Shown piece by piece: positions 52,433-61,708 of a DNA stretch of 64,000 nucleotides (position 1 is its first letter; every line of letters starts with the position of its first letter). The notes beneath the pieces were generated by a model. That model was given only the letters and a program-made list of their open reading frames with translations. It was not told the origin of the DNA and did no database searches. A program made the translations under genes and the position numbers. Source of the DNA: ZC4RG30 sp963777735 (GTDB lineage: Bacteria > Pseudomonadota > Gammaproteobacteria > Steroidobacterales > Steroidobacteraceae); NCBI GenBank assembly GCA_963777735.1, contig CAVZRQ010000005.1, positions 62,001 through 126,000 of the forward strand. Reading direction: 5' to 3'.

Positions 52433-54847
52433 GTGACGTCGATGGGCTCTTTCGTTCTTCGCTGGTTCCGCCGGGCTGTTCTGGCGGTGACTGGCCTGGT
52501 GCTCGGCGCAGGTTTTGCCCTGGCCTGCACCTTTGTCTACCTCGCCCCGTCGCTGCCCACCGCGCAGACCATGCACAGCAAGGAGCTGGCCGTACCGCTG
52601 CGTGTCTATACGATCTCCGGTGAAGTGATCGCCCAGATAGGCGAAGAGCTCCGTGTTCCGGTCAGCTACCAGGATGTTCCCGACCTGGTTCGTCACGCAG
52701 TGCTGGCAGCTGAAGACGACCGCTTCTTCGAGCACAGCGGACTCGACTGGATGGGTGTGCTGCGCGCGCTGGTCAGAAACGTGCTCACGGCCGATGCGGG
52801 CCAGGGTGGCAGCACCATTTCCCAGCAGGCCGCCCGCAACATGTTCCTGTCGCTGGACAAGAACCTGCGCCGCAAACTCTCCGAAGTGTTCGTGACCTAC
52901 CGGATGGAGCGGGACTTCTCCAAGGAGCAGATACTCGCGGTGTACCTCAACGTGGCCAGGTTCGGTCATCGCAGCGCCGGCATCGCTGCGGCGGCGCAGC
53001 GGTACTACAACAAGCACCTCGATGAGTTGACCGTGAGCCAGGCGGCCACTCTGGTGGGGCTGCTGCCCGCGCCGTCGAACTACAATCCGATCACCAATCC
53101 GAGGCTTGCCACCGTGCGCCGCAATTATGTACTCGGGCGCATGACCAAACTCGGCTACATCGATTCCGCCACCGAATCAGCTGCCCGGAAAGAGTCCGTT
53201 GCCACACCGGGCTATGCGCCCAAGATCGACGTCGAGGCACCCTACGTCACCGAGATGGTGCGGCAGGAATTCATCCAGCGCTTTGGCCGGTCTGCGTTGA
53301 ATGCCGGCTACAAGGTGTTCACCACCATCGATGGCCGTGCGCAGAGTGCAGGCAACCTCGGGTTGCGACTGGAGCTCCTCCGATACGACCGTCGCCATGG
53401 TTACCGGGGCCGCCTGGGAAAGGTGCAGTTGCCCGATCAACCCAGTGACGGTGAGCTCGAAGATCTCCTGAAAGAGTTCGCATCGATCAACCTGCTTCAC
53501 CCCGCTGTGGTCACCCTCGTCAGGGAAACCACTGCCGATGTTTACATCCGCGGTGTTGGCAAGGCCGGCATCCAATGGGATGGGTTGAAGTGGGCGCGGC
53601 CAGTGAACAACGAGTTCAGCGGCCGGGCCGCCGACGTGGTGACCGCTGGAGATGTGGTTTTCGTTGTTACAGACAAGCGCGGATCCGCTGAGCTTGCGCA
53701 GTTGCCGCGTGCTCAGGGTGCGCTCATCGCACTGGATCCGGACGATGGCGCTGTGGTGGCGCTGGTAGGCGGGTTCGATTTCTTCAGCAGCAAGTTCAAC
53801 CGAGCCACGCAGGCGCAGCGCCAGGCGGGGTCAGGATTCAAGCCCTTCCTGTACTCGGCCGCACTGGAGAACGGTTTCACGGCCGCTACCGCCATTCCGG
53901 ATCTCCCTGTGGTGGAAACCTGCAAAGAAGAAGACTGCTGGCGTCCGGAAAATTCTGGCGGTGGATACGGGGGATTGATGCGCCTGCGGGAGGCGCTGGT
54001 GCAGTCTCGTAACCTGGTGGCGCGCCGCATCCTGCGCCATATCGGACTGGATGCAACGATCGAGCATGCGGGTAGATTTGGATTGCGCAAGGAGTCGATG
54101 CCGCGCAGTGAGACATTGGCACTGGGAACTCTTACGGCATCGCCATGGGAAATGGCCACCGCATATGCCGTTTTTGCCAATGGTGGCTTCAAGGTGGAGC
54201 CGTATTACATCAGTCGCATCGAGGATTACTCGGGCAAGGTCGTTTTCGAGGCCAAACCGAAGATCGCCTGTGCATCGTGCGAACCGACCGAGACTCCTCG
54301 CACGCTGTTCCACGATGTGGATGCGCCACCCCTGCTGCGCGAACTTGCGCGCGAGCAGGGTGGTCCCGGCTACCTCCCCGCCGACCGTCTTGCCCCACGC
54401 GTGATCTCGCCGCAGAACGCCTGGTTGATGTCTGACATCCTGCACGACGTTACCGTGCGTGGTACGGCACAGCGTAGCCAGAGGCTGGGGCGAGATGATC
54501 TGGCCGGCAAGACCGGTACCACGGACGACTATGTCGACAACTGGTTCAACGGCTTCAATCGCAATCTGGTTGCCTCGGTGTGGGTCGGTATCGACGACAG
54601 GAAATCCCTTGGCGCCGGCGAAGAAGGTTCTCGCACCGCGCTGCCTGTCTGGATGCACTTCATGGGTGAAGCGCTGCGCGCTTCTCCGCACAGCCGCCTC
54701 GAGCGACCCGATGGGCTGGTTGATCTGCGGGTATCACCGTCAACCGGTCTGCTGGCGGATCAAGCCGATTCCGCAGCGGTTTTCGAGACGTTCATGCTGG
54801 AGCGCCTGCCGCAGGCACCGGTAGGCGAGGACGCACTGGTGTTCTAG
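52433..54847 (+). CDS. Class A penicillin-binding protein (PBP1-like)
   Basis: An 804-residue bifunctional peptidoglycan synthase. After a membrane anchor at 13-37, a GT51 glycosyltransferase carries catalytic Glu94 in AAEDDRFFEH and GGSTISQQ. A linker domain follows at about 290-430, then the transpeptidase with Ser467-x-x-Lys470 (SGFK), SRN and Lys693-Thr-Gly (KTGTT). All catalytic motifs are intact. It starts at GTG 52433, with an in-frame ATG three codons later as an alternative. It resembles PBP1A, but an 804-residue length and lack of neighbouring pil genes leave the exact orthology open. A GCCGCC/GGCGGC hairpin follows. Confidence 0.9.
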   Translation: MTSMGSFVLRWFRRAVLAVTGLVLGAGFALACTFVYLAPSLPTAQTMHSKELAVPLRVYTISGEVIAQIGEELRVPVSYQDVPDLVRHAVLAAEDDRFFEHSGLDWMGVLRALVRNVLTADAGQGGSTISQQAARNMFLSLDKNLRRKLSEVFVTYRMERDFSKEQILAVYLNVARFGHRSAGIAAAAQRYYNKHLDELTVSQAATLVGLLPAPSNYNPITNPRLATVRRNYVLGRMTKLGYIDSATESAARKESVATPGYAPKIDVEAPYVTEMVRQEFIQRFGRSALNAGYKVFTTIDGRAQSAGNLGLRLELLRYDRRHGYRGRLGKVQLPDQPSDGELEDLLKEFASINLLHPAVVTLVRETTADVYIRGVGKAGIQWDGLKWARPVNNEFSGRAADVVTAGDVVFVVTDKRGSAELAQLPRAQGALIALDPDDGAVVALVGGFDFFSSKFNRATQAQRQAGSGFKPFLYSAALENGFTAATAIPDLPVVETCKEEDCWRPENSGGGYGGLMRLREALVQSRNLVARRILRHIGLDATIEHAGRFGLRKESMPRSETLALGTLTASPWEMATAYAVFANGGFKVEPYYISRIEDYSGKVVFEAKPKIACASCEPTETPRTLFHDVDAPPLLRELAREQGGPGYLPADRLAPRVISPQNAWLMSDILHDVTVRGTAQRSQRLGRDDLAGKTGTTDDYVDNWFNGFNRNLVASVWVGIDDRKSLGAGEEGSRTALPVWMHFMGEALRASPHSRLERPDGLVDLRVSPSTGLLADQADSAAVFETFMLERLPQAPVGEDALVF

Positions 54848-54854
54848 GTCCCAC

Positions 54855-54870
54855 GCCGCCTTTCGGCGGC
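54855..54870. terminator. Hairpin between convergent genes
   Basis: GCCGCC-TTTC-GGCGGC forms a tight stem-loop 8 bases after the penicillin-binding protein stop. A second small stem, GCAGCC/GGCTGC, at 54883-54900 overlaps the stop of the convergent hemerythrin gene. There is no T-run, so termination strength is uncertain. Confidence 0.45.
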
Positions 54871-54891
54871 ATGGTCTCATTGGCAGCCCAT

Positions 54892-55422
54892 CTAGGCTGC
54901 GCGGCGCTTCGCAGGTGCCATCTTCTGGCCGCCGGCGAGCAGCTCTTCTTTGCGCAGGGCCATCTGTTCACCCAGTGCGGCCAGATCCATGTCGGACTTC
55001 TTCGCCTTGGAGAACATGCCGTCTGGTTGCTCTTCTTCCTTCACATGGTGTTTGATCATCTCCGACAGCACTTTCACCATGGGTTCGAAGTATTCGTCGG
55101 TCGGATTCGAGTCTTCGATCTGCGCGATCAGGTTCTTCGCGCCGTCGTGCTCGATTTCCGCCTCGTGATGAAGGTCCTGGTCGCCGGTTGCTTCAATGAA
55201 CGAAGGGTAGAAGATCTCTTCCTCGATTGTCATATGAGCGGTCAGTGACTGGCAGATCTGCTCGGCGAGAGTGGCTTTCTTCTGGTCGGAGCGGCTCTTT
55301 TCGAACTGCTCGAACCATTCTTCCACCTGGCGATGATCGGCCTTGAGAAGCGCAATCGCATTGACCTGCGAATCTGGCTTGCCCTTGGCGCTGGCAGACG
55401 ACCGGCGTGCTGAAGTTGGCAT
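54892..55422 (-). CDS. Hemerythrin HHE-domain protein
   Basis: A 176-residue helical-bundle protein from ATG 55422, with GAGGAT upstream. Potential di-iron ligands are His30 (ADHRQVEEW), His63 and Glu67 (HMTIEEEIFYP), His92 (HDGAK), His125 or His126 and Glu130 (HHVKEEE). A Lys-rich N-terminus and tail surround the bundle. HHE-domain proteins bind oxygen or nitric oxide or act in iron and redox stress. The role here is not defined, but it suits the respiratory genes on the same strand further upstream. Confidence 0.85.
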   Translation of the reverse strand: MPTSARRSSASAKGKPDSQVNAIALLKADHRQVEEWFEQFEKSRSDQKKATLAEQICQSLTAHMTIEEEIFYPSFIEATGDQDLHHEAEIEHDGAKNLIAQIEDSNPTDEYFEPMVKVLSEMIKHHVKEEEQPDGMFSKAKKSDMDLAALGEQMALRKEELLAGGQKMAPAKRRAA

Positions 55423-55589
55423 GATGAATCCTCGAGGTGCGGTGATGAACGTCCGCACGAAGTGTGTCCCCGCCAGCGCGCCCGCAACATCTCAGGCTGC
55501 GGTGAAGTGTTGTAGGAACCTGACTACCTGCAGGCGCGTGCCGCAATCATCGGGCACCCGCCGTCGATCCCTTCAGCAGCAGGATTTCG

Positions 55590-57572
55590 TCAGCGTTGCG
55601 GATTCCGTACGGCATTCAGCCATTCCATCGTGTCCCGCGCCTGCGGATCACGCAGCCATTCGAACACCAGCGTGTGCCAGAGGATGCGCTGAACATAGGT
55701 GCGCGTCTCGTTGTAGGGAATATTCTCGATCCAGATGTCCGGATCCATCGTGTGCGCAGGCAACCAGCGCTGTACCGCCCCGGGCCCGGCGTTATAGCCC
55801 GCCAGCGCGAGCGGTAGCTGGCCATCAAAACGGTCGAGCAGGTCTTTCAGATGGGCTGCACCCAGAACCACATTGACCGATGGCTCGAAGAGGGCGGTGC
55901 CTGAGGGCGCCGGCTGCTTCCATTGGGCGGCCGTTCGGCGTGCGGTGTCGGGCAACAACTGCATCAGTCCCCGGGCATCGGCACTCGAGACGGCATCGCT
56001 GCGGTAAAGGCTCTCCTGGCGTATGACTCCGTAGATCACGTCCTGGCGCAGGCCCGATATCTGCGCCGCGGTGGCTACCTCTGCGTCGTAAGGCCGCGGG
56101 TACAGCAGCACGTAATCGTTGAATACCCGCTCGCCGGTTGCCGTGGCAACGGCTTGGTCGTACCAGCTCCAGCGCGCAGCAAGATGGATGGCCTGAGCCC
56201 GCGCAGGCGGCGGCAGCGAATCCAGCCCCCATCGCCATTCTGCCTGTGCGCGGCTCTCCAGCCCGTTCAGGCGCAGTTCGCGTGCTCGCCCGAACGCGGG
56301 GTTGGCTGCAAGGCCGTTGAGCAGGGTCGCATCCAGCGGTACCGCCTGGGCGTTAGGTGCGAGCTCGCGCTTCAGCCGCGCGGCGGCCATGGCGGAGTAG
56401 TAGTTGTCTTCAGTGAGGATGGATTCGTACAAGCGACGCGCACCGGCCTCATCACCGTTGTGGGCCGTCGCACGCGCCGACCAGTAGCGCCACCGCGCGG
56501 TGCGGCGGTTCGACTCAGACATGGCAGCGATGCTGCGTGCAACCTGTTTCCAGTCGCGCGCCCACAGTGCTGCGCGGGCGTGCCATTCATGTGCGGTGTC
56601 GTCAAAATCGGCAGGGTCGACAAGCGCGAAGTACTGGAGCGCATCTCCATCACGGTCCCACGACAGCGGCAGCGCAAGTGCCAGCGCGAACGGGCTCGCT
56701 GCGCGACGGTCGAGCTCGCTGGCGCGTACCAGCGGCTCGAAGCGCTGCTTGGCCGCTGCTCGATCGTTGCGCGCGAGCAGCGCCCACCCGGCAAGCAGCG
56801 TGCGAGTCTCGAGAGTGGTGCGACGTGATGCGAGAAGGGCATCGATTTCGCGTCGAGGATTCTCGAGCAGCGCTGCCCACTGCAGCAGTGGTGCTGCCCG
56901 ACCGGCTGGCAATGGCCGCACGATCTGCCGCGCGAAAGCCGGGCTTCCGGCTTCGAGCGCCAGCCGAACGCGCTGTTCGATCAGCGCATCGCTCAGGTTT
57001 CCGGTGCTGCGCAACCACTCGAACGCGCGCTCGCACTCGGGAAGGCTGCGAGGTGTCAGCCAGGACTGGGTGACTTCCGTCGCCAGTCCCGCCGTGCGCT
57101 GCAGTTCGATACGCGCAGTGAAGCCGTGGCAGCGCAGCCCGGCGCCGTCGATGGTGTCACGATGAAACGCCAGGAACTGGCTCCATCTGGCGCGCATCGC
57201 GAGGCTGGCGAGCCAGCTGCGCCGCAGTTCCTGCGCCACTGGCTCGAGGTCGTTGGCGCGGACGAACGATGCGATCTGCTCATCCAGCGCCGTCGGCACG
57301 TCGGTGCCAGCGGCACTCAGGGCCCGGACCAGCCGGGCGGCCTGCAGATAGGGATACAGAACGTAGCTGCGGAGGCCTGTGCTGTCGGCGTCTTCGCTGG
57401 CGGGAGCATTCGCAACCTGCTCGTAAGCCTGCCTGAACTCGTTTCGCTGTGCGACGAGTGGATCAGTGGGGCTTGCGGCCTGGATGCCGGTAAGTGCGCA
57501 CCCCGTCAGAAAGCAGGCTGCGATCCAGCGTCGGAAGAGCGAGTTGGATTTGAATGCCATGACTAAGTGCAT
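55590..57572 (-). CDS. slt: Soluble lytic murein transglycosylase
   Basis: A 660-residue periplasmic enzyme cutting the MurNAc-GlcNAc bond of peptidoglycan with 1,6-anhydro product. A long alpha-superhelical N-terminal part (about 30-490) precedes an SLT domain with catalytic Glu520 in RQESLYRSDA, then GLMQLLPDTA and AGYNAGPGAVQRWLP, the standard family motifs. A signal peptide follows the start (WIAACFLTGCALTGIQA). ATG 57572 is taken; ATG 57560 is equally likely. A much longer in-frame reading through the zinc-ribbon gene is rejected. No Shine-Dalgarno is apparent. Confidence 0.88.
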   Translation of the reverse strand: MHLVMAFKSNSLFRRWIAACFLTGCALTGIQAASPTDPLVAQRNEFRQAYEQVANAPASEDADSTGLRSYVLYPYLQAARLVRALSAAGTDVPTALDEQIASFVRANDLEPVAQELRRSWLASLAMRARWSQFLAFHRDTIDGAGLRCHGFTARIELQRTAGLATEVTQSWLTPRSLPECERAFEWLRSTGNLSDALIEQRVRLALEAGSPAFARQIVRPLPAGRAAPLLQWAALLENPRREIDALLASRRTTLETRTLLAGWALLARNDRAAAKQRFEPLVRASELDRRAASPFALALALPLSWDRDGDALQYFALVDPADFDDTAHEWHARAALWARDWKQVARSIAAMSESNRRTARWRYWSARATAHNGDEAGARRLYESILTEDNYYSAMAAARLKRELAPNAQAVPLDATLLNGLAANPAFGRARELRLNGLESRAQAEWRWGLDSLPPPARAQAIHLAARWSWYDQAVATATGERVFNDYVLLYPRPYDAEVATAAQISGLRQDVIYGVIRQESLYRSDAVSSADARGLMQLLPDTARRTAAQWKQPAPSGTALFEPSVNVVLGAAHLKDLLDRFDGQLPLALAGYNAGPGAVQRWLPAHTMDPDIWIENIPYNETRTYVQRILWHTLVFEWLRDPQARDTMEWLNAVRNPQR

Positions 57573-57580
57573 GATGCACT
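57566..57580. promoter_or_regulatory. Perfect palindrome at the slt start codon
   Basis: AGTGCATGATGCACT is a perfect 15-bp inverted repeat that covers the first candidate slt start (57572) and lies six bases ahead of the second (57560). It could be an operator or an RNA hairpin limiting initiation. Confidence 0.3.
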
Positions 57581-57607
57581 GTACGGGGCGCCGGCAGGAA
57601 GGAAGTG

Positions 57608-57865
57608 TCAGCTGTGGTCCTCGTTGTGCTTGCGGAGGTACTCGGCATGCGCGTGATCCTTCTCCTTCTTCTCGGAGCGGGCTTTGCCGCGCGCCACCTT
57701 GAGTGAGCGCTCCCGGGTCTTGCCGGTGCTCACCGTGGCAGAGAAAGGAAAGAACCGCTCTGGGTCCCTGGCGCCACAGACTGGGCAACCCGGCTTCTCA
57801 TCTGGCTTGACGAGCTGTTCGAAGCGGTGCGCGCATTTTCGGCACTTGTAGTCATAGATTGGCAT
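57608..57865 (-). CDS. FmdB-type zinc-ribbon protein
   Basis: An 85-residue protein from ATG 57865 with the opening MPIYDYKCRKCAHRFEQL and two CxxC pairs (CRKC, CPVC) forming a zinc ribbon, as in FmdB-family regulators. The charged Lys/Arg/Glu tail is typical. Function is poorly defined in the family. It lies between the lytic transglycosylase and the respiratory operon on the same strand. Confidence 0.8.
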   Translation of the reverse strand: MPIYDYKCRKCAHRFEQLVKPDEKPGCPVCGARDPERFFPFSATVSTGKTRERSLKVARGKARSEKKEKDHAHAEYLRKHNEDHS

Positions 57866-57945
57866 GACGACAAGATACCGCTCTCGTGGAGCGGGTCGCA
57901 ATCGAGGGCGGCTTGTTTTGCCAGCCAGATGCGCAAGGCGTTCTC

Positions 57946-58875
57946 TTAAGGCCCTGCCAGCTTTTTGTAGTAAGCCCGTATCGGCGCGAACGGTCCGATG
58001 CGGTGTTGTTCGGGGCTGAAGGAATCCGCATAGGGGGGATAGGGACTGTCCACGGGCTTGCGCTTGAGGTCCGGGTAGTCTTTCTCGAGATTTGCCGCGC
58101 CAGGGCGCTGCTGCGCGTTCATGAAGGCAGCCACGTCGAAGGCTTCATCGTCTGTGAGCGCGGGATTACCCAGTGGCATGCGGGATTTGATGAATCGCGC
58201 CGCAGTGAGCACGCGGGCCATGCCGGCGCCGATGTTGTAACTGTCCGGGCCCCACAATGGTGGAAACAGATAGCCGTCTGCCAGCTGTGCCGTGGCCTTG
58301 AGCCCTTCGCCATTTGCCCCGTGACAGATCAGGCATCTGTTGCGGTAGACCTTGCTGCCGTTCTCCACATCCGCCTTGCGGTCCGGTTCGACAAATGCCG
58401 CTGGTTCTACCGCCACGCGACGACTCTCGCCCATCGCCTGATGCTGGCGACCGAGTTGCTCGATGTAGGTGATCATCGCGCGCATCTCGACACTGTCTTT
58501 GCTCAAAGGCTTGCCGTTCATGCTGCGTTGCATGCAGCCATTGATGCGATCTGCCAGGTCTCCCTCGATGCCATCGCGCGCCGAGAATGCCGGATACTTC
58601 GAAGCGGATTCCATCAGGCTCAAGGTGCCAGGCGTGCGGCCGGAATCCATATGGCACGAGGCGCACGCCAGGTTGTTGCCGCTGAATCGACGAGCGGGTT
58701 CTGTCTGGCCACTGCCGATTTCCCGTGCCGTGTTGCGGATCAGCCGCTGCCCAAACTCGGCTGTGGCCGTGATCTCCGCAGGGGAGGTTGCATCACGCTT
58801 GTTCAAGACGGCCGTGGTGACGACTCCGCCGAGCACGATCGCAGCAACAGCAATGAGCAAGGTGGATCTGTTCAT
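57946..58875 (-). CDS. Diheme cytochrome c, thiosulfate dehydrogenase (TsdA)-like
   Basis: A 309-residue exported or anchored cytochrome. Two haem motifs are CASCH (71-75) and CLICH (181-185). In the first domain DRINGCMQRSMNG supplies Cys114, at the place where TsdA enzymes have a cysteine as distal ligand to the catalytic haem. In the second domain KSRMPLG supplies Met233. These features suggest oxidation of thiosulfate to tetrathionate or a related sulfur reaction, with electrons passed to the adjacent oxidase. The start overlaps the small membrane protein stop by four bases. A general c-type cytochrome donor is the alternative. Confidence 0.7.
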   Translation of the reverse strand: MNRSTLLIAVAAIVLGGVVTTAVLNKRDATSPAEITATAEFGQRLIRNTAREIGSGQTEPARRFSGNNLACASCHMDSGRTPGTLSLMESASKYPAFSARDGIEGDLADRINGCMQRSMNGKPLSKDSVEMRAMITYIEQLGRQHQAMGESRRVAVEPAAFVEPDRKADVENGSKVYRNRCLICHGANGEGLKATAQLADGYLFPPLWGPDSYNIGAGMARVLTAARFIKSRMPLGNPALTDDEAFDVAAFMNAQQRPGAANLEKDYPDLKRKPVDSPYPPYADSFSPEQHRIGPFAPIRAYYKKLAGP

Positions 58876-59060
58876 TTGAGCTCGCCCGATTGCTCGCCCG
58901 GTTCATCTACCTGTTGCAGGAAGACGTGCTTCGGTCTTTCAATGCGTTCGCGCAATTCGGCACTGCTCGCCCACCAATACAGGTATGCGCCGAACAGAAC
59001 GATAGCAGAGCCGACGATCACATCAATCAGCACGGGCTGCCTCCAGCTGGTTTCCGGCAA
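58872..59060 (-). CDS. Small membrane protein, CcoQ-like position
   Basis: A 62-residue protein with one membrane helix (LIDVIVGSAIVLFGAYLYWW) and a charged tail. It overlaps the end of the oxidase gene by 38 bases and the start of the cytochrome gene by four, so it belongs to the same operon. Its size, topology and position recall CcoQ, the small subunit of cbb3 oxidases, but sequence similarity is not clear. A shorter start at a GTG near 59033 is possible. Confidence 0.55.
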   Translation of the reverse strand: MPETSWRQPVLIDVIVGSAIVLFGAYLYWWASSAELRERIERPKHVFLQQVDEPGEQSGELK

Positions 59061-61683
59061 TGAAGAACCCGCGCAGGTGCAGCAGCACCGCGCGCATCTG
59101 CTCCTCGCTCAGGCGGTCCGACCAGGGTGCCATCGGTGTTCCCGGCACGCCGTTGCGCAACGCCGCAAGACCTTGTGCAAGGGTCGGGCGTTGGCGGGTG
59201 AAATCCACCGCAGCCACCTTGAACGAGCCCGCCGCAAAACCATCGCCGCGGCCCCCGATGCCATGACACTGTACGCAGTTGGATGCGTACACCTCTGCTC
59301 CCATCGCCAATGTTGCAGGCTCTGGCGCAGGCAGTTCCTCATCAGCGGAGAAGCCATTGATCAGCGCAATGAGCGCTGCCAGTCTCGCCGGAGCCTGGTC
59401 CCGCCAGGCCGGCATGGAGGTGCCCGCCACGCCATTCCACAACACTTCGGCCAGATAGCTCCGGTTGTAGCTGTGCTCGGCCAGGTTGGCGGGTCGGGGT
59501 GTAAGCCATGCAGCTGCAGGTCCATCGCCCTTTGCCTGCGGTCCGTGACAACCCGCGCAGTTGTCCTGCCACAGCTGCCGGCTGTTGCCATCGGGAACCA
59601 CACCTTCCAGCGCAGGTACGCTGCTGCCGGGACGCGCCATGGCCGGGTGAGCATTCAGCTGCGGCGAGATGAATGCCATCGCTGCCATGTAATCATCGCC
59701 CATCGCATCTTTGGCGCATTGCTCGCCTTCGGGCCATGCCAGCGCGCGCGCGCGTCCCAGGCTTTGCAGGTACGCAACAAGATCGCGCGCGGCTTGCAAG
59801 GGTCGTTCAGGGGAGCCGTCGAACAATGCAGCGTAGGACGGCATGATGGAGCGGGGCAGAACGCTGCGTGGCGCGAACAGGTGCGCGAATTGCCAGTCAT
59901 CGCTTCGCGCGCCCCCTTCGCGCGAAAGATCCGGGCCGACGCGGCGCGTGCCCCACAGGTGCGGGCTGTCGAACTGGGTTTCCCACGCCAGTGTCGGCGA
60001 TCCAAAGCGACGGATGTCCTCGTCCAGATAGCGGACCTGCTGCGTGTGGCAATAGGCGCAGCCTTCGCGCGCATAGATATGGCGCCCGCGCTCTTCTGCC
60101 GCATCCAGTCGCAGTGCGTTGGCGGGAGAAGAGGCGGTGACCTGCGCATCAATGACCTTGCCGGGCCATAGACCCAGCAGCACGATGGATAGTGCGAAGA
60201 AGCCTATGCCGGCAATGCCGGTGACGGCGTAAGCCATCGAAAGGCCACGCCCCGCAGTTGCTGCTGGAGTCGAGGCGGACGCAGGCCGTGGCGGCTGTTG
60301 CGGTGCGGCTGGAATGCGAAAGCCGGCAAGTGTTTCCAGAGCAGCGCCTCGCGTGCCCGTGAACAGCCCCACTCCGAGCATCACGAAGCCGGCGGTGATG
60401 GGAATGGCCGATAGCGAACGCAGCAACCAGTAGGGCCGCGATGCCTGCACGGAGTCCATCCACGGTACAGCCTGCTGCCACAACCGGCCCTGGACGAGAC
60501 CTGCGATGGTCAGATCGATAACCATTACGCTGATGCCGGCGGTGAGCAGCCAGAAGGCCCAATGGATCGCACGCGCGTTGTAGCGCGCGTCGGGCATTCG
60601 TTGCCAGGCGTGCACGATGCCGCCAATGGCCGCAAAGGTGGCAAAACCCAGCATGGCCAGGTGTGAATGCCCCACCACCCAATCGCTGAAGTGCACGTAG
60701 CGGTTCAGCGTCATCTGCGCCTGCGACGCGCCCTGCATGCTGACGATGAAATAGAACACCACGGATACCGCCGCGAAACGCAGCGCGGGATCGCGCGCAA
60801 TGAATCCCGTGCCCCGCAGCGACAGCACCAGGTTGGTTACGACGATCACCACGATCACGCCCAGCAGTGCCGAAGCAGTGATGGCGCCGAGTTGCGCGGC
60901 CATCGGGATCACGGAAAACACGTAGTGGTGCGTGCCGTTCAGGGGGTAGAAGAAGAACAGCCCCCAGAAGCCCAGCATCGACAGGAAATGGCTGTAGATC
61001 GGTCTGCCGCTGGAGGCGGGAATCACGTAATACAGGATGGCCAGCGCCAGCGGCGTGACGAACAGGCCGACGGCATCGTGTATCCACAGGCCTCCGAATG
61101 CGGCACTGGTGGCTCCGGTTACCAGTTCCGGCACGAGATTGCCCATGGGGTAGGCGAGCAGCGTGAACACCAGGCCGCCGAGGATGTACCAGCTCGACAC
61201 ATACATGTTGTCCAGCCGCTCGCGGAAGAACCCTGGCAGGAACTGCACCGCGGCCAGCAGCAACGCCGCCATGATGAAGCAGTCGATGACCAGCGGGAAC
61301 TCTGCCCATTCCAGAGGCTGGCTGATCCCGCTCAGCACCAGGATCCAGCCAGGTATCACGGCGACGAAGTTCCACAGTCCGAACAGCCACCAGCCAAGTG
61401 ACGTGCTGGTTACCTTGCGCTGCGTCAGTACGGGAACTGCGTGATAAAGGAAAGCCAGAAAGGCATTGCCGAGCCAGCCCAGCATGATGCCCTGCGTGTG
61501 TGCATAGCGCAGTCGACCCCACCCGAAGATGAGCGAGCCCCCGGAAAGATCCGGAAACAGGAACTGCAGCGAGACGACGATGCCGAACACCACCGAGACC
61601 AGCAGCGTCGCGAACGCCGCGATGCCGTGGGCCCGCACAAGCGCGGCATGCACGAGAGCTGGCGTGGCGCGCGCGACCGTCAT
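59023..61683 (-). CDS. Fused cbb3-type oxidase: CcoN-CcoO-diheme cytochrome
   Basis: An 886-residue polypeptide. Residues 1-500 are a CcoN core of about 12 helices: AHTQG, IHDAVGLFVTP and NGTHHYVF provide haem and CuB histidines, with a Tyr six residues before HH matching the cross-linked Tyr of cbb3 enzymes, and VVGHSHLAM gives haem ligands. Residues 535-640 are CcoO-like, with CAYCH (haem Cys542) and SDDW...SIMPSY. Two more c-type domains follow, CAGCH (709) and CVQCH (803), together a CcoP-like diheme part without its own membrane anchor. It reduces O2 to water while oxidising cytochromes. Canonical cbb3 enzymes use three separate subunits. No ccoGHIS assembly genes lie nearby. Confidence 0.85.
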   Translation of the reverse strand: MTVARATPALVHAALVRAHGIAAFATLLVSVVFGIVVSLQFLFPDLSGGSLIFGWGRLRYAHTQGIMLGWLGNAFLAFLYHAVPVLTQRKVTSTSLGWWLFGLWNFVAVIPGWILVLSGISQPLEWAEFPLVIDCFIMAALLLAAVQFLPGFFRERLDNMYVSSWYILGGLVFTLLAYPMGNLVPELVTGATSAAFGGLWIHDAVGLFVTPLALAILYYVIPASSGRPIYSHFLSMLGFWGLFFFYPLNGTHHYVFSVIPMAAQLGAITASALLGVIVVIVVTNLVLSLRGTGFIARDPALRFAAVSVVFYFIVSMQGASQAQMTLNRYVHFSDWVVGHSHLAMLGFATFAAIGGIVHAWQRMPDARYNARAIHWAFWLLTAGISVMVIDLTIAGLVQGRLWQQAVPWMDSVQASRPYWLLRSLSAIPITAGFVMLGVGLFTGTRGAALETLAGFRIPAAPQQPPRPASASTPAATAGRGLSMAYAVTGIAGIGFFALSIVLLGLWPGKVIDAQVTASSPANALRLDAAEERGRHIYAREGCAYCHTQQVRYLDEDIRRFGSPTLAWETQFDSPHLWGTRRVGPDLSREGGARSDDWQFAHLFAPRSVLPRSIMPSYAALFDGSPERPLQAARDLVAYLQSLGRARALAWPEGEQCAKDAMGDDYMAAMAFISPQLNAHPAMARPGSSVPALEGVVPDGNSRQLWQDNCAGCHGPQAKGDGPAAAWLTPRPANLAEHSYNRSYLAEVLWNGVAGTSMPAWRDQAPARLAALIALINGFSADEELPAPEPATLAMGAEVYASNCVQCHGIGGRGDGFAAGSFKVAAVDFTRQRPTLAQGLAALRNGVPGTPMAPWSDRLSEEQMRAVLLHLRGFFIAGNQLEAARAD

Positions 61684-61708
61684 GCAGCGATTGTTTGCAG
61701 TGCCCGCT

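Noticed and set aside
59023..61683. Nitric oxide reductase (NorB/NorZ) instead of cbb3 oxidase
   Set aside because: The helix carrying the first CuB histidine reads IHDAVGLFVTP as in CcoN, without the Glu-containing NorB sequence. A CcoO-like domain with SDDW...SIMPSY follows.
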